A DNA stretch of 26,389 bases from Deinococcus sp. Leaf326 (GCF_001424185.1 NZ_LMOM01000025.1:1-26389); one strand, 5' to 3'. Shown: positions 1-9,220, numbered from the stretch's first letter. Numbers and translations: made by a program. Notes: a model not told the origin generated them from the letters alone.

Positions 1-585
1 TTCCTGCAGGTCCTGCTTGGCCTCGTCGCAGCCGGCCACATCGGCGAACGACAGCTTGATCTGTCCCTCGTTGATGATCGCCGCCTTCGACTTCCCGAAC
101 TGCCCGGCGGCGTCGTTGCCGCCCGAGTTGCGCCGCATGAGCAGCAGGATCAGCCCGCCGATGAGCGCCAGCGTCAGCAGGCCGCTGACCAGGGTCAGGA
201 CGTTGAGGCGCGCGGCCGGAGCGTAGGTCACGCTTACCCCCGCCGCCTGCAGGGACGCGAGGCCGATGGCCGGGTCGGCGGGCAGGGTCCGGGTCCGGTA
301 GTCGGTGGGCTGCGGGACGGGCGGTGTACCGGTAGCCGGCGTGCTGGGCGCCGCGTTCACGTCCGCCGCGCCGGCGCGCAGCCGGCCCTCGATCTGGGCG
401 GTGCCGTTCTGATAGGTGATGACGGCCGTCTCGACCTGCCCCCGGCGCAGCGCGTCCGTGAAGGCCGTGAGAGACAGGTCGCCCGTGCGCCCGCGCGGCG
501 AGAAGAGGGCCATGCCCACGAGCAGCACGCCCGCCGCCGCGAGCAGGCCCCATCCCCACTTCCACTTGCCCCTGGGGGTGGTCAT
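1..585 (-). CDS. ftsH: ATP-dependent zinc metalloprotease FtsH, N-terminal part (runs off the window)
   Basis: This is the first 195 residues of a membrane-anchored AAA+ protease that degrades membrane and regulatory proteins. A first membrane segment lies at about residues 11-28 and an extracytoplasmic region follows to about 125, including a Pro/Thr/Ala-rich stretch (about 79-94). A second membrane segment lies at about 129-150, followed by arginines. The cytoplasmic part begins with the FtsH signature FGKSKA and then FADVAGCDEAK, just before the AAA domain. The Walker, HEXXH and C-terminal parts lie outside the window. ATG at 585 is chosen because it gives a standard short N-terminus (MTTPRGKWKW). 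It has no Shine-Dalgarno sequence and overlaps the stop of a 12-codon leader ORF (see 582-620). Family assignment is firm; paralogue number is unknown. Confidence 0.93.
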   Translation of the reverse strand, partial: MTTPRGKWKWGWGLLAAAGVLLVGMALFSPRGRTGDLSLTAFTDALRRGQVETAVITYQNGTAQIEGRLRAGAADVNAAPSTPATGTPPVPQPTDYRTRTLPADPAIGLASLQAAGVSVTYAPAARLNVLTLVSGLLTLALIGGLILLLMRRNSGGNDAAGQFGKSKAAIINEGQIKLSFADVAGCDEAKQDLQE

Positions 586-620
586 GGCGCCGGGGTCCGC
601 CGGCTCTGCTGGAGATTCAT
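582..620 (-). other. Possible 12-codon leader ORF overlapping the ftsH start (ATGA)
   Basis: On the minus strand an ATG at 620 lies 5 bases after a TACACT box (631-626). It opens a 12-codon frame that ends at TGA 584-582, overlapping the ftsH ATG (585-583) as ATGA. ftsH itself has no Shine-Dalgarno sequence. This arrangement would let ribosomes load on a leaderless transcript, terminate and re-initiate at ftsH. Seen directly: frame, overlap and box. Translation of the leader is inference. Confidence 0.35.
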
Positions 621-625
621 GCCCC

Positions 626-631
626 AGTGTA
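626..631 (-). promoter_or_regulatory. -10 box of the ftsH transcript (TACACT)
   Basis: TACACT on the minus strand, 5 bases before ATG 620, fits the TANNNT box of leaderless Deinococcus promoters. No convincing -35 box lies at 17 bases (TTGCGC is present at 15). Predicted RNA start is at or very near 620. Confidence 0.45.
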
Positions 632-753
632 GGGCGGCCTGGGGGCGCGCAAGTGGGACGAAGGCGGCAAAGTCCAGACCTCTGCGGGGGGGCTGGCTGG
701 GCTACCTGCGCCTGCCGCGCTGCCCTCTGCCCGGCACGTGGCAGCATGGGCAC

Positions 754-1536
754 ATGACCCTTCCCGGCGACCCCGCTTCCCCGCTTCCTTCCGCCTCCGG
801 CTGCGCGCTGGTGACGGGCGCGTCCCGTGGTCTGGGCCGGGCGATGGCCCTGCGCCTGGCCCAGAGCGGCTGGCCTGTGGCCGTGAACTATGCCCGTGAC
901 CACGCCGGTGCGGCGCGCACGGTCGAGGAGATCGTGGCGGCCGGCGGGCGCGCCCAGGCCTTCGCCTTCGACGTGACCGACGAGGCGGCGGTGCGCGCGG
1001 GCATAGCAGCGGTGCGCGCCGCGCTGGGCCCGGTGACGGTCCTGGTGAACAACGCCACCGGCCCGCAGCCGATGATGCCCCTGGAAGAACAGACCTGGGA
1101 GGACCACCTGAACCAGCTTGTGTTTTTCGTCAAGGCGCCCCTCCTGCTGCTCCAGGCTTGTCTGGACGACCTGCGCGCGGCGGGGGGACGGGGGCGAGTC
1201 GTGAACATCGGCAGCGAGGTCGTGGACCTCGGCAACGCCGAATTCGGGCACTACGTCGCTGCCAAGGGGGCCATGCTGGGCCTGACGCGGTCGTGGGCCA
1301 CCGAACTGGGGGCGTCGCAGGTCACGGTGAACCTCGTCGCGCCGGGCTGGGTGCCGGTCGAGCGTCACGCTGACGACGGCCCCGAGGGCCGCGCCGCGTA
1401 CACGGCCGCCGTGCCCCTGGGTCGCCAGGGCGTACCGCAGGACGTGGCCGAGATGGTCGCCTTTCTCGCCTCGCCGGCCGCCAACTTCATCACGGGACAG
1501 ACGTTCGCGGTCAACGGGGGCCGGACGCTGGCGTGA
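754..1536 (+). CDS. SDR-family NAD(P)-dependent oxidoreductase
   Basis: This is a 260-residue classical short-chain dehydrogenase/reductase. The cofactor-binding motif TGASRGLG is at residues 21-28, VNNA (98-101) supplies the structural Asn, and the catalytic triad is Ser154, Tyr167 and Lys171 (YVAAK) with the usual 13-residue Ser-Tyr spacing. The C-terminus carries the common ITGQTFAVNGGRTL ending. It resembles FabG-like enzymes, but the substrate cannot be read from the sequence. The frame is open back to 619, but ATG 754 puts the Rossmann motif at the usual distance from the N-terminus. A CAGCAT box (742-747) lies 6 bases before this ATG and there is no Shine-Dalgarno sequence. It is divergent from ftsH and stands alone. 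Confidence 0.9.
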   Translation: MTLPGDPASPLPSASGCALVTGASRGLGRAMALRLAQSGWPVAVNYARDHAGAARTVEEIVAAGGRAQAFAFDVTDEAAVRAGIAAVRAALGPVTVLVNNATGPQPMMPLEEQTWEDHLNQLVFFVKAPLLLLQACLDDLRAAGGRGRVVNIGSEVVDLGNAEFGHYVAAKGAMLGLTRSWATELGASQVTVNLVAPGWVPVERHADDGPEGRAAYTAAVPLGRQGVPQDVAEMVAFLASPAANFITGQTFAVNGGRTLA

Positions 1537-1557
1537 GGGGGCCGGGTTCTGGCCGGT

Positions 1558-1574
1558 CTCCAGGGACGCTGGAG
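1558..1574. repeat. Short hairpin after the SDR gene
   Basis: CTCCAG and CTGGAG pair around a 5-base loop, 21 bases after the SDR stop. No T-run follows, so it is at best a weak or factor-dependent terminator. Confidence 0.3.
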
Positions 1575-1634
1575 GGGCTGAAGGAACGCCGGGTGAATAA
1601 CGTGGCTTTTCTGTGGTGAGTCTGCCCCGCAATC

Positions 1635-1664
1635 TTGACCCACTCTTAAACCTGAGCGTAATGC
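1635..1664 (+). promoter_or_regulatory. dnaK promoter P1 (TTGACC - 18 - TAATGC)
   Basis: A -35 box TTGACC (1635-1640) lies 18 bases before a weak -10 box TAATGC (1659-1664). The -10 box lies largely inside the HAIR operator (1651-1671), so repressor binding would block it. It is weaker than P2. Confidence 0.45.
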
Positions 1665-1671
1665 ACTCAAG
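1651..1671 (+). promoter_or_regulatory. HAIR element: HspR operator
   Basis: The left half CCTGAGC (1651-1657) and right half ACTCAAG (1665-1671) are separated by exactly 7 bases. The known HspR target is CTTGAGT-N7-ACTCAAG, so the right half is perfect and the left half matches 5 of 7. It overlaps the P1 -10 box and ends 5 bases before the P2 -35 box. HspR is a MerR-type repressor that works with DnaK as co-repressor in Streptomyces and is known in Deinococcus radiodurans. The hspR gene is not in this window. Confidence 0.8.
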
Positions 1672-1675
1672 TCTA

Positions 1676-1704
1676 TTGACTCTGGGAAACTGTGGGCCTA
1701 TGCT
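1676..1704 (+). promoter_or_regulatory. dnaK promoter P2 (TTGACT - 17 - TATGCT)
   Basis: A -35 box TTGACT (1676-1681), a 17-base spacer and a -10 box TATGCT (1699-1704) form a near-consensus sigma70-type promoter. The predicted start is about 1711, leaving a 5' leader of about 57 bases with a good Shine-Dalgarno sequence (AAGGAG, 1754-1759). Confidence 0.8.
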
Positions 1705-1767
1705 AGTTGCAGTTCAGAACAGCTGCCCCCCGGGCGGCATATTCCCCTCTTTCAAGGAGTCAGACAC

Positions 1768-3651
<1,884 letters not shown>

Positions 3652-3733
3652 TTCCCGCGTCCGGCGCAGTCGGCCGGACGAGGACCCGGGCGGAGTGGAG
3701 GGAAGCCTCCTTTCCCCACACAGCAGACCCGCA

Positions 3734-3771
3734 GGGGAGAGGACGGCCGAGTCGCCCCTCTCCCCCTTTTT
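3734..3771 (+). terminator. Intrinsic terminator or attenuator between dnaK and grpE
   Basis: GGGGAGAGG (3734-3742) pairs perfectly with CCTCTCCCC (3757-3765) around a 14-base loop and is followed by CTTTTT (3766-3771). It lies 80 bases after the dnaK stop. Partial read-through would give more DnaK than GrpE/DnaJ from the heat-shock promoter. Confidence 0.8.
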
Positions 3772-3780
3772 ATAAATCCC

Positions 3781-3786
3781 TATCCT
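3781..3786 (+). promoter_or_regulatory. -10 box for grpE (TATCCT)
   Basis: TATCCT lies right after the terminator and 6 bases before ATG 3793. This is the leaderless arrangement and would give grpE and downstream genes a promoter independent of HspR. No clear -35 box is present. Confidence 0.5.
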
Positions 3787-3792
3787 GAACCC

Positions 3793-4485
3793 ATGTTCAG
3801 AAGGCGAGGCAAGGCTATGACCAAGGACGACCAGCAGGGCACCCCCATACCGACCGACACCACCGGCAACGAACAGGAAAACCTGAAGTTCACGCGCCAG
3901 CGCGGCAAGACCGTGGACCCCGAGGGCACCGAGCTCGACGCCAGCCCGGAAAACGACAACATGGCCGAGGACGCCGAGGAAGCGGGCTTTCCCGGCATGG
4001 ACGAAAACATGTTCGCCCAGGTGCAGGAGATGATGGGCAAGCTCGAGCGCGTAGATGAGCTGGAAAAGGAGAACGCCGACCTGCGCGGCCGCCTGGGCCG
4101 CCTCGCCGCCGACTTCGAGAGCTACCGCACGCGCATGGGGCAGGACGTGGCCGCCGCGCAGGGCCAGGGCGTGGCGAAGGCCGCCGAGCAGCTGATGCCG
4201 GTGTACGACGACCTCGAACGCGCCGTGGCGATGGGCAGTGGCGACCCGGCCAAGCTCATCCCCGGCGTGCAGGCCGTGCAAAACCGCGTGCTGAACACCT
4301 TCTCGGCGTTGGGGCTGGAGGCGACCGGCAAGGAGGGCGAGGCCTTCGACCCGCAGTGGCACGAGGCGTTGCAGGTCGTGGACGGCGAGGCCGACGACGT
4401 GATCGTGCAGGTCTACCAGCTCGGCTTCCGCATGGGCGAGCGCCTCGTGCGCCCGGCGCGCGTCGTCGTGAGCCGCAAGGGATGA
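3793..4485 (+). CDS. grpE: Nucleotide exchange factor GrpE
   Basis: This 230-residue protein releases ADP from DnaK. The first 70 residues are acidic and low in complexity. A long coiled coil follows (about 75-120: Met/Leu/Glu-rich, ELEKENADLRGRL, then DFESYRTR, the counterpart of the GrpE signature DFENYRRR). The C-terminal beta domain ends in YQLGFRMGERLVRPARVVVS, typical of the family. Two starts are possible. ATG 3793 has a TATCCT box 6 bases upstream (leaderless). ATG 3817 (MTKDDQQG) has a poor purine-rich stretch upstream (AAGGCGAGG). I prefer 3793 but not strongly. It is followed 7 bases later by the VF530/ankyrin gene. Confidence 0.96.
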   Translation: MFRRRGKAMTKDDQQGTPIPTDTTGNEQENLKFTRQRGKTVDPEGTELDASPENDNMAEDAEEAGFPGMDENMFAQVQEMMGKLERVDELEKENADLRGRLGRLAADFESYRTRMGQDVAAAQGQGVAKAAEQLMPVYDDLERAVAMGSGDPAKLIPGVQAVQNRVLNTFSALGLEATGKEGEAFDPQWHEALQVVDGEADDVIVQVYQLGFRMGERLVRPARVVVSRKG

Positions 4486-4492
4486 CCCGGCC

Positions 4493-5275
4493 GTGACGAG
4501 GGGACGCCAGGGCGAGAGACGCCGGCCCGCGCCGGGAGACGGGCGGCCCGCCGCGCCGCTGCCCCCCGGCGTCACGCTCGAACAGGTCGTGCGCCACCTT
4601 CACACCGAGTACGGCTGGGAAGAACTGGCGCGGCGCATTCCGGTCCGCTGCTTTCAGCGCGACCCCAGTGTGACGAGCAGCCTGAAGTTCCTGCGCAAGA
4701 CCCCCTGGGCCCGTGAGCAGGTCGAGACCGAGTACGTGCGCCTTGCCCGGCGCGAAGACGCCAACCCGGTGATCGACGCGCTCAAGCGGGGGCAGGTGCC
4801 CGACCTGACCGGCGTGACCCAGACGCGGCTGCACGCGGCGCTGGCCTGGATGCTCCGGCATGTGCCGCAGAACGCCGTGAACCTGAGCACCTACTTTCTG
4901 CCCACGCTGGCCGCCGTGCAGGACGTGAACTTCTGGCCCGCCGAGGAGACGATGCCGCTGCTGGGCCGCGCCATCGAACAGTCGCACCCCGGCGAGGGTG
5001 ACTACGAGGCTGGGGTGGTGGCCGACCTACTGCGGCGCGGCGCCGACGCCAACGACGGGCGCTACTGGCCCCCACTGCTTCACGCCGTGGATGTCGAGGG
5101 CCGCGCCTACCAGGGCCGGACCCGCGCGCCCCGCACCGACCTGCTCGACCTGCTGCTCGCGCATGGGGCCGACCCGGCCGTCACCGACGCCGAGGGCCAC
5201 ACGGCCCTGAGCATCGCCCAGGCCTATGACCTGCGCGCGGCCGTCAACAAACTCACCCCGTCTCCTTCTACCTGA
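4493..5275 (+). CDS. VF530 (DUF2132) domain fused to ankyrin repeats
   Basis: This is a 260-residue protein with two recognisable parts. Residues about 24-90 match the VF530/DUF2132 small domain: GVTLEQVV, then [20 protein letters not shown] and [13 protein letters not shown]. That domain is usually a stand-alone protein annotated as DNA-binding. Residues about 170-258 hold degenerate ankyrin repeats ([14 protein letters not shown], then [16 protein letters not shown] and [10 protein letters not shown]). The middle part is helical with no family I recognise. The start is GTG 4493, 7 bases after grpE, with AAGGGATGA just upstream; dnaJ follows 46 bases after its stop. Its place between grpE and dnaJ suggests a stress-related role. 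The function is unknown: VF530 suggests nucleic acid binding, ankyrin suggests a protein partner. Confidence 0.85.
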   Translation: MTRGRQGERRRPAPGDGRPAAPLPPGVTLEQVVRHLHTEYGWEELARRIPVRCFQRDPSVTSSLKFLRKTPWAREQVETEYVRLARREDANPVIDALKRGQVPDLTGVTQTRLHAALAWMLRHVPQNAVNLSTYFLPTLAAVQDVNFWPAEETMPLLGRAIEQSHPGEGDYEAGVVADLLRRGADANDGRYWPPLLHAVDVEGRAYQGRTRAPRTDLLDLLLAHGADPAVTDAEGHTALSIAQAYDLRAAVNKLTPSPST

Positions 5276-5321
5276 GCCTTTTCGCGCCCGCGCCGCCCGC
5301 GCGCCCCACAGGAGGCAATTC

Positions 5322-6263
5322 ATGGCCTACAAGGACTATTACGACGTGCTGGGCGTGTCCCGCGGCGCGTCCGATGCCGACATCAAGACGGCGTACCGCA
5401 AGCTCGCCAAGCAGTACCACCCCGACAAGAACCAAGGTGACGAGAAGTCTGCCGAGCGGTTCAAGGAGATCGGTGAGGCCTACGCGGTGCTCAACGACCC
5501 CGAGAAGCGCAAGCTGTACGACCAGTACGGCCACTCGGGCCAGGTGCCGCCCGGCGCGTATCCCGGCGGCGCGGGCGGCAGTTATCCGGGCGCGGACTTC
5601 GGGGGCTTTGACCCGTCGCAGTTCTCGGACTTCTTCCAGGGATTGTTCGGGCAGGCGGGGCGCCGGGGCGGGGGCTTCGCCGGGGCCGGCGGCTTTCCGG
5701 GCGGGGCGGGGGTCAACCTCGAAGACCTGCTGGGCGGGGGCGGGATCGGCGGAGCGGGTCAGGGGCGGCGTTTCGTGCAGAACGTGGAAGGCGAGCTGCA
5801 GGTGACGTTGCAGGAGGCCTTTGGCGGCTCCGACGAGGTCATCAACGTGGACGGCAAGCGCCTGAGCCTGCGTGTTCCGGCCGGCACCCGCGACGGCGCC
5901 CGGCTGCGCCTCGCCGGGCAGGGACCGGGGGGCGGCGACGTGCTGCTCACCATCCGCGTGCTCGAGGACGCCCGCTTCGACCTCGACGGCGACAACCTCA
6001 GCACCAGCATCGACGTGCCCGCCCCTGTGGCGGCGCTGGGCGGCGACGTGAAGGTCCTGAGCATCGGCGGAACGGCCGGCAACCTGGCTGTTCCGCCGGG
6101 CAGCAGCGGCGGCCGCCGGATGCGCCTGCGCGGTCAGGGCTGGCCGAAGAAGGACGGCACGCGGGGGGACCTGTACGTGCGCCTGAACGTGACTGTGCCG
6201 GCCCAGCCCAGCGACGAGGAAAAGGAGCTGTACCGCAAGCTGCGCGAGTTGCAGGAGAAATAG
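5322..6263 (+). CDS. dnaJ: DnaJ co-chaperone without zinc finger (CbpA-like)
   Basis: This 313-residue J-domain protein stimulates DnaK ATPase and delivers substrates. The J domain (1-70) has the HPD motif within [10 protein letters not shown] and ends in [11 protein letters not shown] long Gly/Phe-rich segment follows (about 73-145: [17 protein letters not shown] and many glycines). The C-terminal substrate-binding domains run from about 150 on ([16 protein letters not shown], then LRGQGWP). There are no CXXCXGXG repeats, so it is of the type-II/CbpA kind, as in Thermus and Deinococcus. The frame is open from 5226, but ATG 5322 has a perfect AGGAGG (5310-5315) 6 bases upstream and starts the J domain (MAYKDYY). 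It is the last gene of the operon. Confidence 0.96.
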   Translation: MAYKDYYDVLGVSRGASDADIKTAYRKLAKQYHPDKNQGDEKSAERFKEIGEAYAVLNDPEKRKLYDQYGHSGQVPPGAYPGGAGGSYPGADFGGFDPSQFSDFFQGLFGQAGRRGGGFAGAGGFPGGAGVNLEDLLGGGGIGGAGQGRRFVQNVEGELQVTLQEAFGGSDEVINVDGKRLSLRVPAGTRDGARLRLAGQGPGGGDVLLTIRVLEDARFDLDGDNLSTSIDVPAPVAALGGDVKVLSIGGTAGNLAVPPGSSGGRRMRLRGQGWPKKDGTRGDLYVRLNVTVPAQPSDEEKELYRKLRELQEK

Positions 6264-6277
6264 GACTGGCGGGGGAA

Positions 6278-6319
6278 GAGGCCGGAGAATTCTCTCTCCG
6301 GCCTCCTTCCTTCATTTTT
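6278..6319 (+). terminator. Intrinsic terminator of the dnaK operon
   Basis: GAGGCCGGAGA (6278-6288) pairs with TCTCCGGCCTC (6295-6305) as a perfect 11-bp stem with a 6-base loop. CTTCCTTCA and then TTTTT (6315-6319) follow. It lies 15 bases after the dnaJ stop. Confidence 0.8.
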
Positions 6320-6393
6320 CGTCCCGCGCGCGGGCCCTGTGCCACACTGGCCTCCGCATCCCGCATCCCCTCACTCTGCCCTGGAGGTTAGAG

Positions 6394-7035
6394 ATGTTCC
6401 ACCGACCGGCTTTCCGTATCCTGGGCGCCCTGCTGGGCACCGTCCTGACGACTGGCCTGGCCCAGGCGGCCTGCTCCTCGCCCTACTACCCTGTGCGCGA
6501 GGGCCTGACCCGCAGCTATCAGGGCACCGCGGCCGGGCAGAAGCTCACCTACACCGAGACCATCAGCGCGGTCACGGCGCAGGGGTTCAAGATGACCACG
6601 AAGGTAGGACCCAACGCCGTCACGGCGGCCTTCAAGTGCGGCCCGAACGGGGTCTCCGGGACCCCGAGCGTCTCCACGCCGGGTCTCAAGATCACCTCGC
6701 TGACCATGCGCGGCGTGACGCAGCCGCCCCGGCTGGCGGTCGGTACGGCCTGGACCTCGGGCGTGACGGTCGTGGGCACGGTACAGGGCCAGCCGATCCG
6801 CAACGAGACCGACATCTCGCTCAAGGTGGTCGGCCGCGAGCAGGTCAAGGTACCGGCCGGCACGTTCACGGCTTTCAGGATCGAATCCACGACGACCGTG
6901 AAAGTGACGGCGGCGGGCCAGAACCTCAGTCCACCCGTGGCCCGCAGTACGAGCTGGGTCGCCGAAGGAGTCGGCAACGTCAAGACGACTATCGTCACGC
7001 CGCCGACCACCATCGAGCTGGTGCGCTACAAGTAG
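6394..7035 (+). CDS. Exported protein of unknown function, DUF3108/TapB-like
   Basis: This 213-residue protein has a clear signal peptide with cleavage after AQA (about residue 25: MFHRPAFRILGA, then a hydrophobic run to TGLAQA). The mature part begins ACSSPYYPVREG and is rich in Thr, Val and Gly, consistent with a beta fold. GREQVKVPAGTFTAFRIES followed by SWVAEGVGNVKT resembles the pattern of DUF3108/TapB-like exported proteins, which is only a tentative match. Two cysteines (about 27 and 75) could form a disulfide. ATG 6394 follows GGAGG (6383-6387) with 6 bases between. It is monocistronic, between two hairpins. The function is not known. Confidence 0.8.
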   Translation: MFHRPAFRILGALLGTVLTTGLAQAACSSPYYPVREGLTRSYQGTAAGQKLTYTETISAVTAQGFKMTTKVGPNAVTAAFKCGPNGVSGTPSVSTPGLKITSLTMRGVTQPPRLAVGTAWTSGVTVVGTVQGQPIRNETDISLKVVGREQVKVPAGTFTAFRIESTTTVKVTAAGQNLSPPVARSTSWVAEGVGNVKTTIVTPPTTIELVRYK

Positions 7036-7065
7036 CCCCCGGCTCCGGCAGCCGGAGTCGGGGGC
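7035..7065. terminator. Hairpin between convergent genes
   Basis: GCCCCCG (7035-7041) pairs with CGGGGGC (7059-7065) and CTCCGGC with GCCGGAG inside it, with one G-T wobble, giving a very stable stem. No T-run follows. It lies between the exported protein and the CBS gene, whose ends face each other, so it may serve both. Confidence 0.55.
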
Positions 7066-7078
7066 AGGAGGGCTGATC

Positions 7079-7495
7079 TCAGACGGTCGGCTGGCTGATA
7101 CCTTCCAGGGCTGCGCCGCCCTCCTCGGGCGAGGCACGGACGGCGAGGTCGGCGAGGCTCACAATCCCTACCACCTGTCCGCCGTCGGTCACGGGAACGC
7201 GGCGGACCTGACGGTCCGACATGGTGCGCGCGGCCTCCCCGATTTCGGTGCCGGCGTCAAGCGTCAGGACGTCGCCCGTGGCGTAGTCGGTCACGGGGCT
7301 GCCGAGGTCGTGCCCGTACGCCACGGCGCGCACCACGATGTCGCGGTCGGTCAGGATGCCGCGCAGGGTCTGGCCGTCCATGACCAGCACATTGCCGATG
7401 TCCTGTTCGCGCATGAGGGTGGCCGCTTCCTTGAGGGTCGCGCCGCTGTCCACCGTGCTGAGGTCCTGCGTCATGATGTCCCGGAGAGTCGCCAT
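7079..7495 (-). CDS. CBS-domain pair protein
   Basis: This 138-residue protein consists of two CBS domains. The first covers about residues 1-60 (DIMTQDLSTVDSGATLKEAA, then GILTDRDIVVRAVA), the second about 68-125 (VLTLDAGTEIGEAARTMSD, then RRVPVTDGGQVVGIVSLADLA). Such stand-alone Bateman modules usually bind adenine nucleotides. The target protein is unknown. The ATG at 7495 has a TAGGCT box (7507-7502) 6 bases upstream and no Shine-Dalgarno sequence, so a leaderless mRNA is likely. It is a single gene. Confidence 0.92.
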   Translation of the reverse strand: MATLRDIMTQDLSTVDSGATLKEAATLMREQDIGNVLVMDGQTLRGILTDRDIVVRAVAYGHDLGSPVTDYATGDVLTLDAGTEIGEAARTMSDRQVRRVPVTDGGQVVGIVSLADLAVRASPEEGGAALEGISQPTV

Positions 7496-7501
7496 AACCT
7501 C

Positions 7502-7507
7502 AGCCTA
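7502..7507 (-). promoter_or_regulatory. Leaderless -10 box for the CBS gene (TAGGCT)
   Basis: TAGGCT on the minus strand ends 6 bases before the ATG at 7495. Confidence 0.6.
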
Positions 7508-7644
7508 GGCCCCCGCGCTGCCGGGCGGGTGGGCCGGGGCTTAGGGCTTCGTCAAGCTCCGGCGGGGCGCAAGCTGACGGCCAGCTCAAGGGGGCCTGAA
7601 CTTCGTCTGAACACAGGTGGGCGCGGCCCGCCAGTCCTGGCCCG

Positions 7645-7650
7645 TACCAT
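7645..7650 (+). promoter_or_regulatory. Leaderless -10 box for the glutaminyl cyclase gene (TACCAT)
   Basis: TACCAT lies 7 bases before ATG 7658. No Shine-Dalgarno sequence is present. Confidence 0.5.
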
Positions 7651-7657
7651 AGGGCAG

Positions 7658-8545
7658 ATGCGTGTTCCCGCCCCTACCCTTTTGTGCAGCGCCCTGCTGG
7701 CGACCGGCGCGCTGACCCTCGTTCCGGCCTGCGCCGCCAGGCCCGAGGCGGCCCCGGCCGCCGTCCAGACGGGCCGCACGCCGGTGCTGACCCCCGTGGT
7801 GGTGGCCCGCTACCCCCACGCCACCGACGCCTTCACCGAGGGGCTGCAGTACCTCGGCGGCGGCACCTACATCGAGAGCACGGGCGAGGTCGAGGGCAGC
7901 AGCATCTCGGGCGTGCGCCGGGTGGACCTCAAGACCGGGCGGCCCCAGCGGGAGGTTCCCACCCCCCTGTCCGGCGCCTTCGGCGAGGGCGTGACCGTCC
8001 TGAACGGCGCGGCCTACCACCTGACCTGGAAGGACGGCGTGGCGTTCGCGCTCGACGCCGTGACCCTGCGCGAGACCGGGCGTTACCGCTACCAGGGCGA
8101 GGGCTGGGGCATCACCAACGACGGCAGGAGCCTGATCATGGGTAGTGGCAGCCCCGAGATCGTGTGGCGCGACCCGCGCACCTTCGCCGTGCAAAAGCGC
8201 CTGACCGTCACCGACCAGGGTCAGCCGGTGCGCAACCTCAACGAACTCGAATACGTGCAGGGCAGCCTGTACGCCAACATCTGGCTCACCGACCGCATCG
8301 CGCGGATCGACCCGGCGACCGGAAAGGTCACGGCCTGGATCGACGTGTCGGCCCTGACCCGCGAGGTCAGCAGCCGCACCGCGGGGATGACCTTTGACGA
8401 CGTGGCGAATGGCATCGCCTTCGTGCCTGAGCGCGGCACCCTGCTCCTGACCGGCAAGCGCTGGCCCACGCTGTTCGAGGTCCGACTGCCCGGCCTGAAG
8501 GCCGAAGCCGCCACCACCGGTGCGGGCCGGACGCGCACGAACTGA
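7658..8545 (+). CDS. Glutaminyl-peptide cyclotransferase, beta-propeller type, probable lipoprotein
   Basis: This 295-residue protein belongs to the glutamine cyclotransferase family (PF05096), which converts N-terminal Gln to pyroglutamate. Family hallmarks are visible: YPHATDAFTEGLQYLGGGTYIESTG, then GEGVTVLNGAAYHLTWKDG, GEGWGITNDG, NLNELEYVQGSLYANIWLTDRIARIDPATGKV, and the C-terminal GIAFVPERGTLLLTGKRWP. The first 23 residues are a signal sequence ending in LVPAC, a tolerable lipobox, so a lipid anchor at Cys is likely. The frame is open from 7310, but ATG 7658 starts the signal peptide and has a TACCAT box 7 bases upstream. It ends 15 bases before the convergent tmk stop, with no terminator in between. 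Confidence 0.92.
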   Translation: MRVPAPTLLCSALLATGALTLVPACAARPEAAPAAVQTGRTPVLTPVVVARYPHATDAFTEGLQYLGGGTYIESTGEVEGSSISGVRRVDLKTGRPQREVPTPLSGAFGEGVTVLNGAAYHLTWKDGVAFALDAVTLRETGRYRYQGEGWGITNDGRSLIMGSGSPEIVWRDPRTFAVQKRLTVTDQGQPVRNLNELEYVQGSLYANIWLTDRIARIDPATGKVTAWIDVSALTREVSSRTAGMTFDDVANGIAFVPERGTLLLTGKRWPTLFEVRLPGLKAEAATTGAGRTRTN

Positions 8546-8560
8546 GGTCGGCTGGGGCAG

Positions 8561-9220
8561 TCAGGCCAGTCGGGAAGAAGGCAGCCGCGCTTCCACGGCT
8601 GCCCAGATCCCGGCCGACAGTTCGGCCACCGGGCGCGTGGCGTCCAGCACCACGAAGCGTCCCGGTTCGGCGGCGGCCAGGGCCAGAAAGCCCGCGCGTA
8701 CCCGCGTGTGGAAGGCGAGGTCGGCGCGTTCCAGGCGGTCGGGCTGGCCCCGCCGGGCAGCGCGCGCGAGGCCCAGCGCCGGGTCGAGGTCGAGCAGCAC
8801 CGTGAGGTCGGGGACCAGGCCGCCGGTCGCTTCTGTCGTCACGCGGCTCAGGAAGTCCAGGTCCAGGCCGCGCCCGTAGCCCTGGTACGCCAGCGTGGAA
8901 TCGGCGTAGCGGTCGCAGACTACGGCCTCGCCGCGCGCCAGGGCGGGCCGGATCACCTCGGTCACAAGCTGCGCACGGCTGGCCGAGTACAGCAGGAACT
9001 CAGGAAGCGGTCCCATCTCCAGCTCGGGGTCCAGTACCACCCGGCGTACCTGCGTACCCAGCAGCGTGCCGCCCGGTTCGCGGGTCTCGGTGACTGCGCG
9101 GCCCGCCCCGTGCAGATGGCGGACCAGTGCCGCGAGCTGCGTGCTCTTGCCTGCGCCTTCCGGTCCCTCGAAGGTCAGGAACAGGCCGCCCGTCCCCCCG
9201 TCCGCAGCGGGCCGGCTCAC
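8561..9220 (-). CDS. tmk: Thymidylate kinase
   Basis: This 219-residue enzyme phosphorylates dTMP to dTDP. The P-loop EGPEGAGKST is at residues 18-27, then TREPGGT, the DRYADSTLAYQGYGRG substrate motif, and a LID with RRGQPDRLE. The arginines in the LID and their absence from the P-loop indicate the type-II (E. coli-like) class. The start is GTG 9220, which overlaps the stop of the upstream Nif3-like gene as GTGA, so the two are translationally coupled. An extension of about 10 residues precedes the usual start of the fold. Confidence 0.97.
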   Translation of the reverse strand: MSRPAADGGTGGLFLTFEGPEGAGKSTQLAALVRHLHGAGRAVTETREPGGTLLGTQVRRVVLDPELEMGPLPEFLLYSASRAQLVTEVIRPALARGEAVVCDRYADSTLAYQGYGRGLDLDFLSRVTTEATGGLVPDLTVLLDLDPALGLARAARRGQPDRLERADLAFHTRVRAGFLALAAAEPGRFVVLDATRPVAELSAGIWAAVEARLPSSRLA

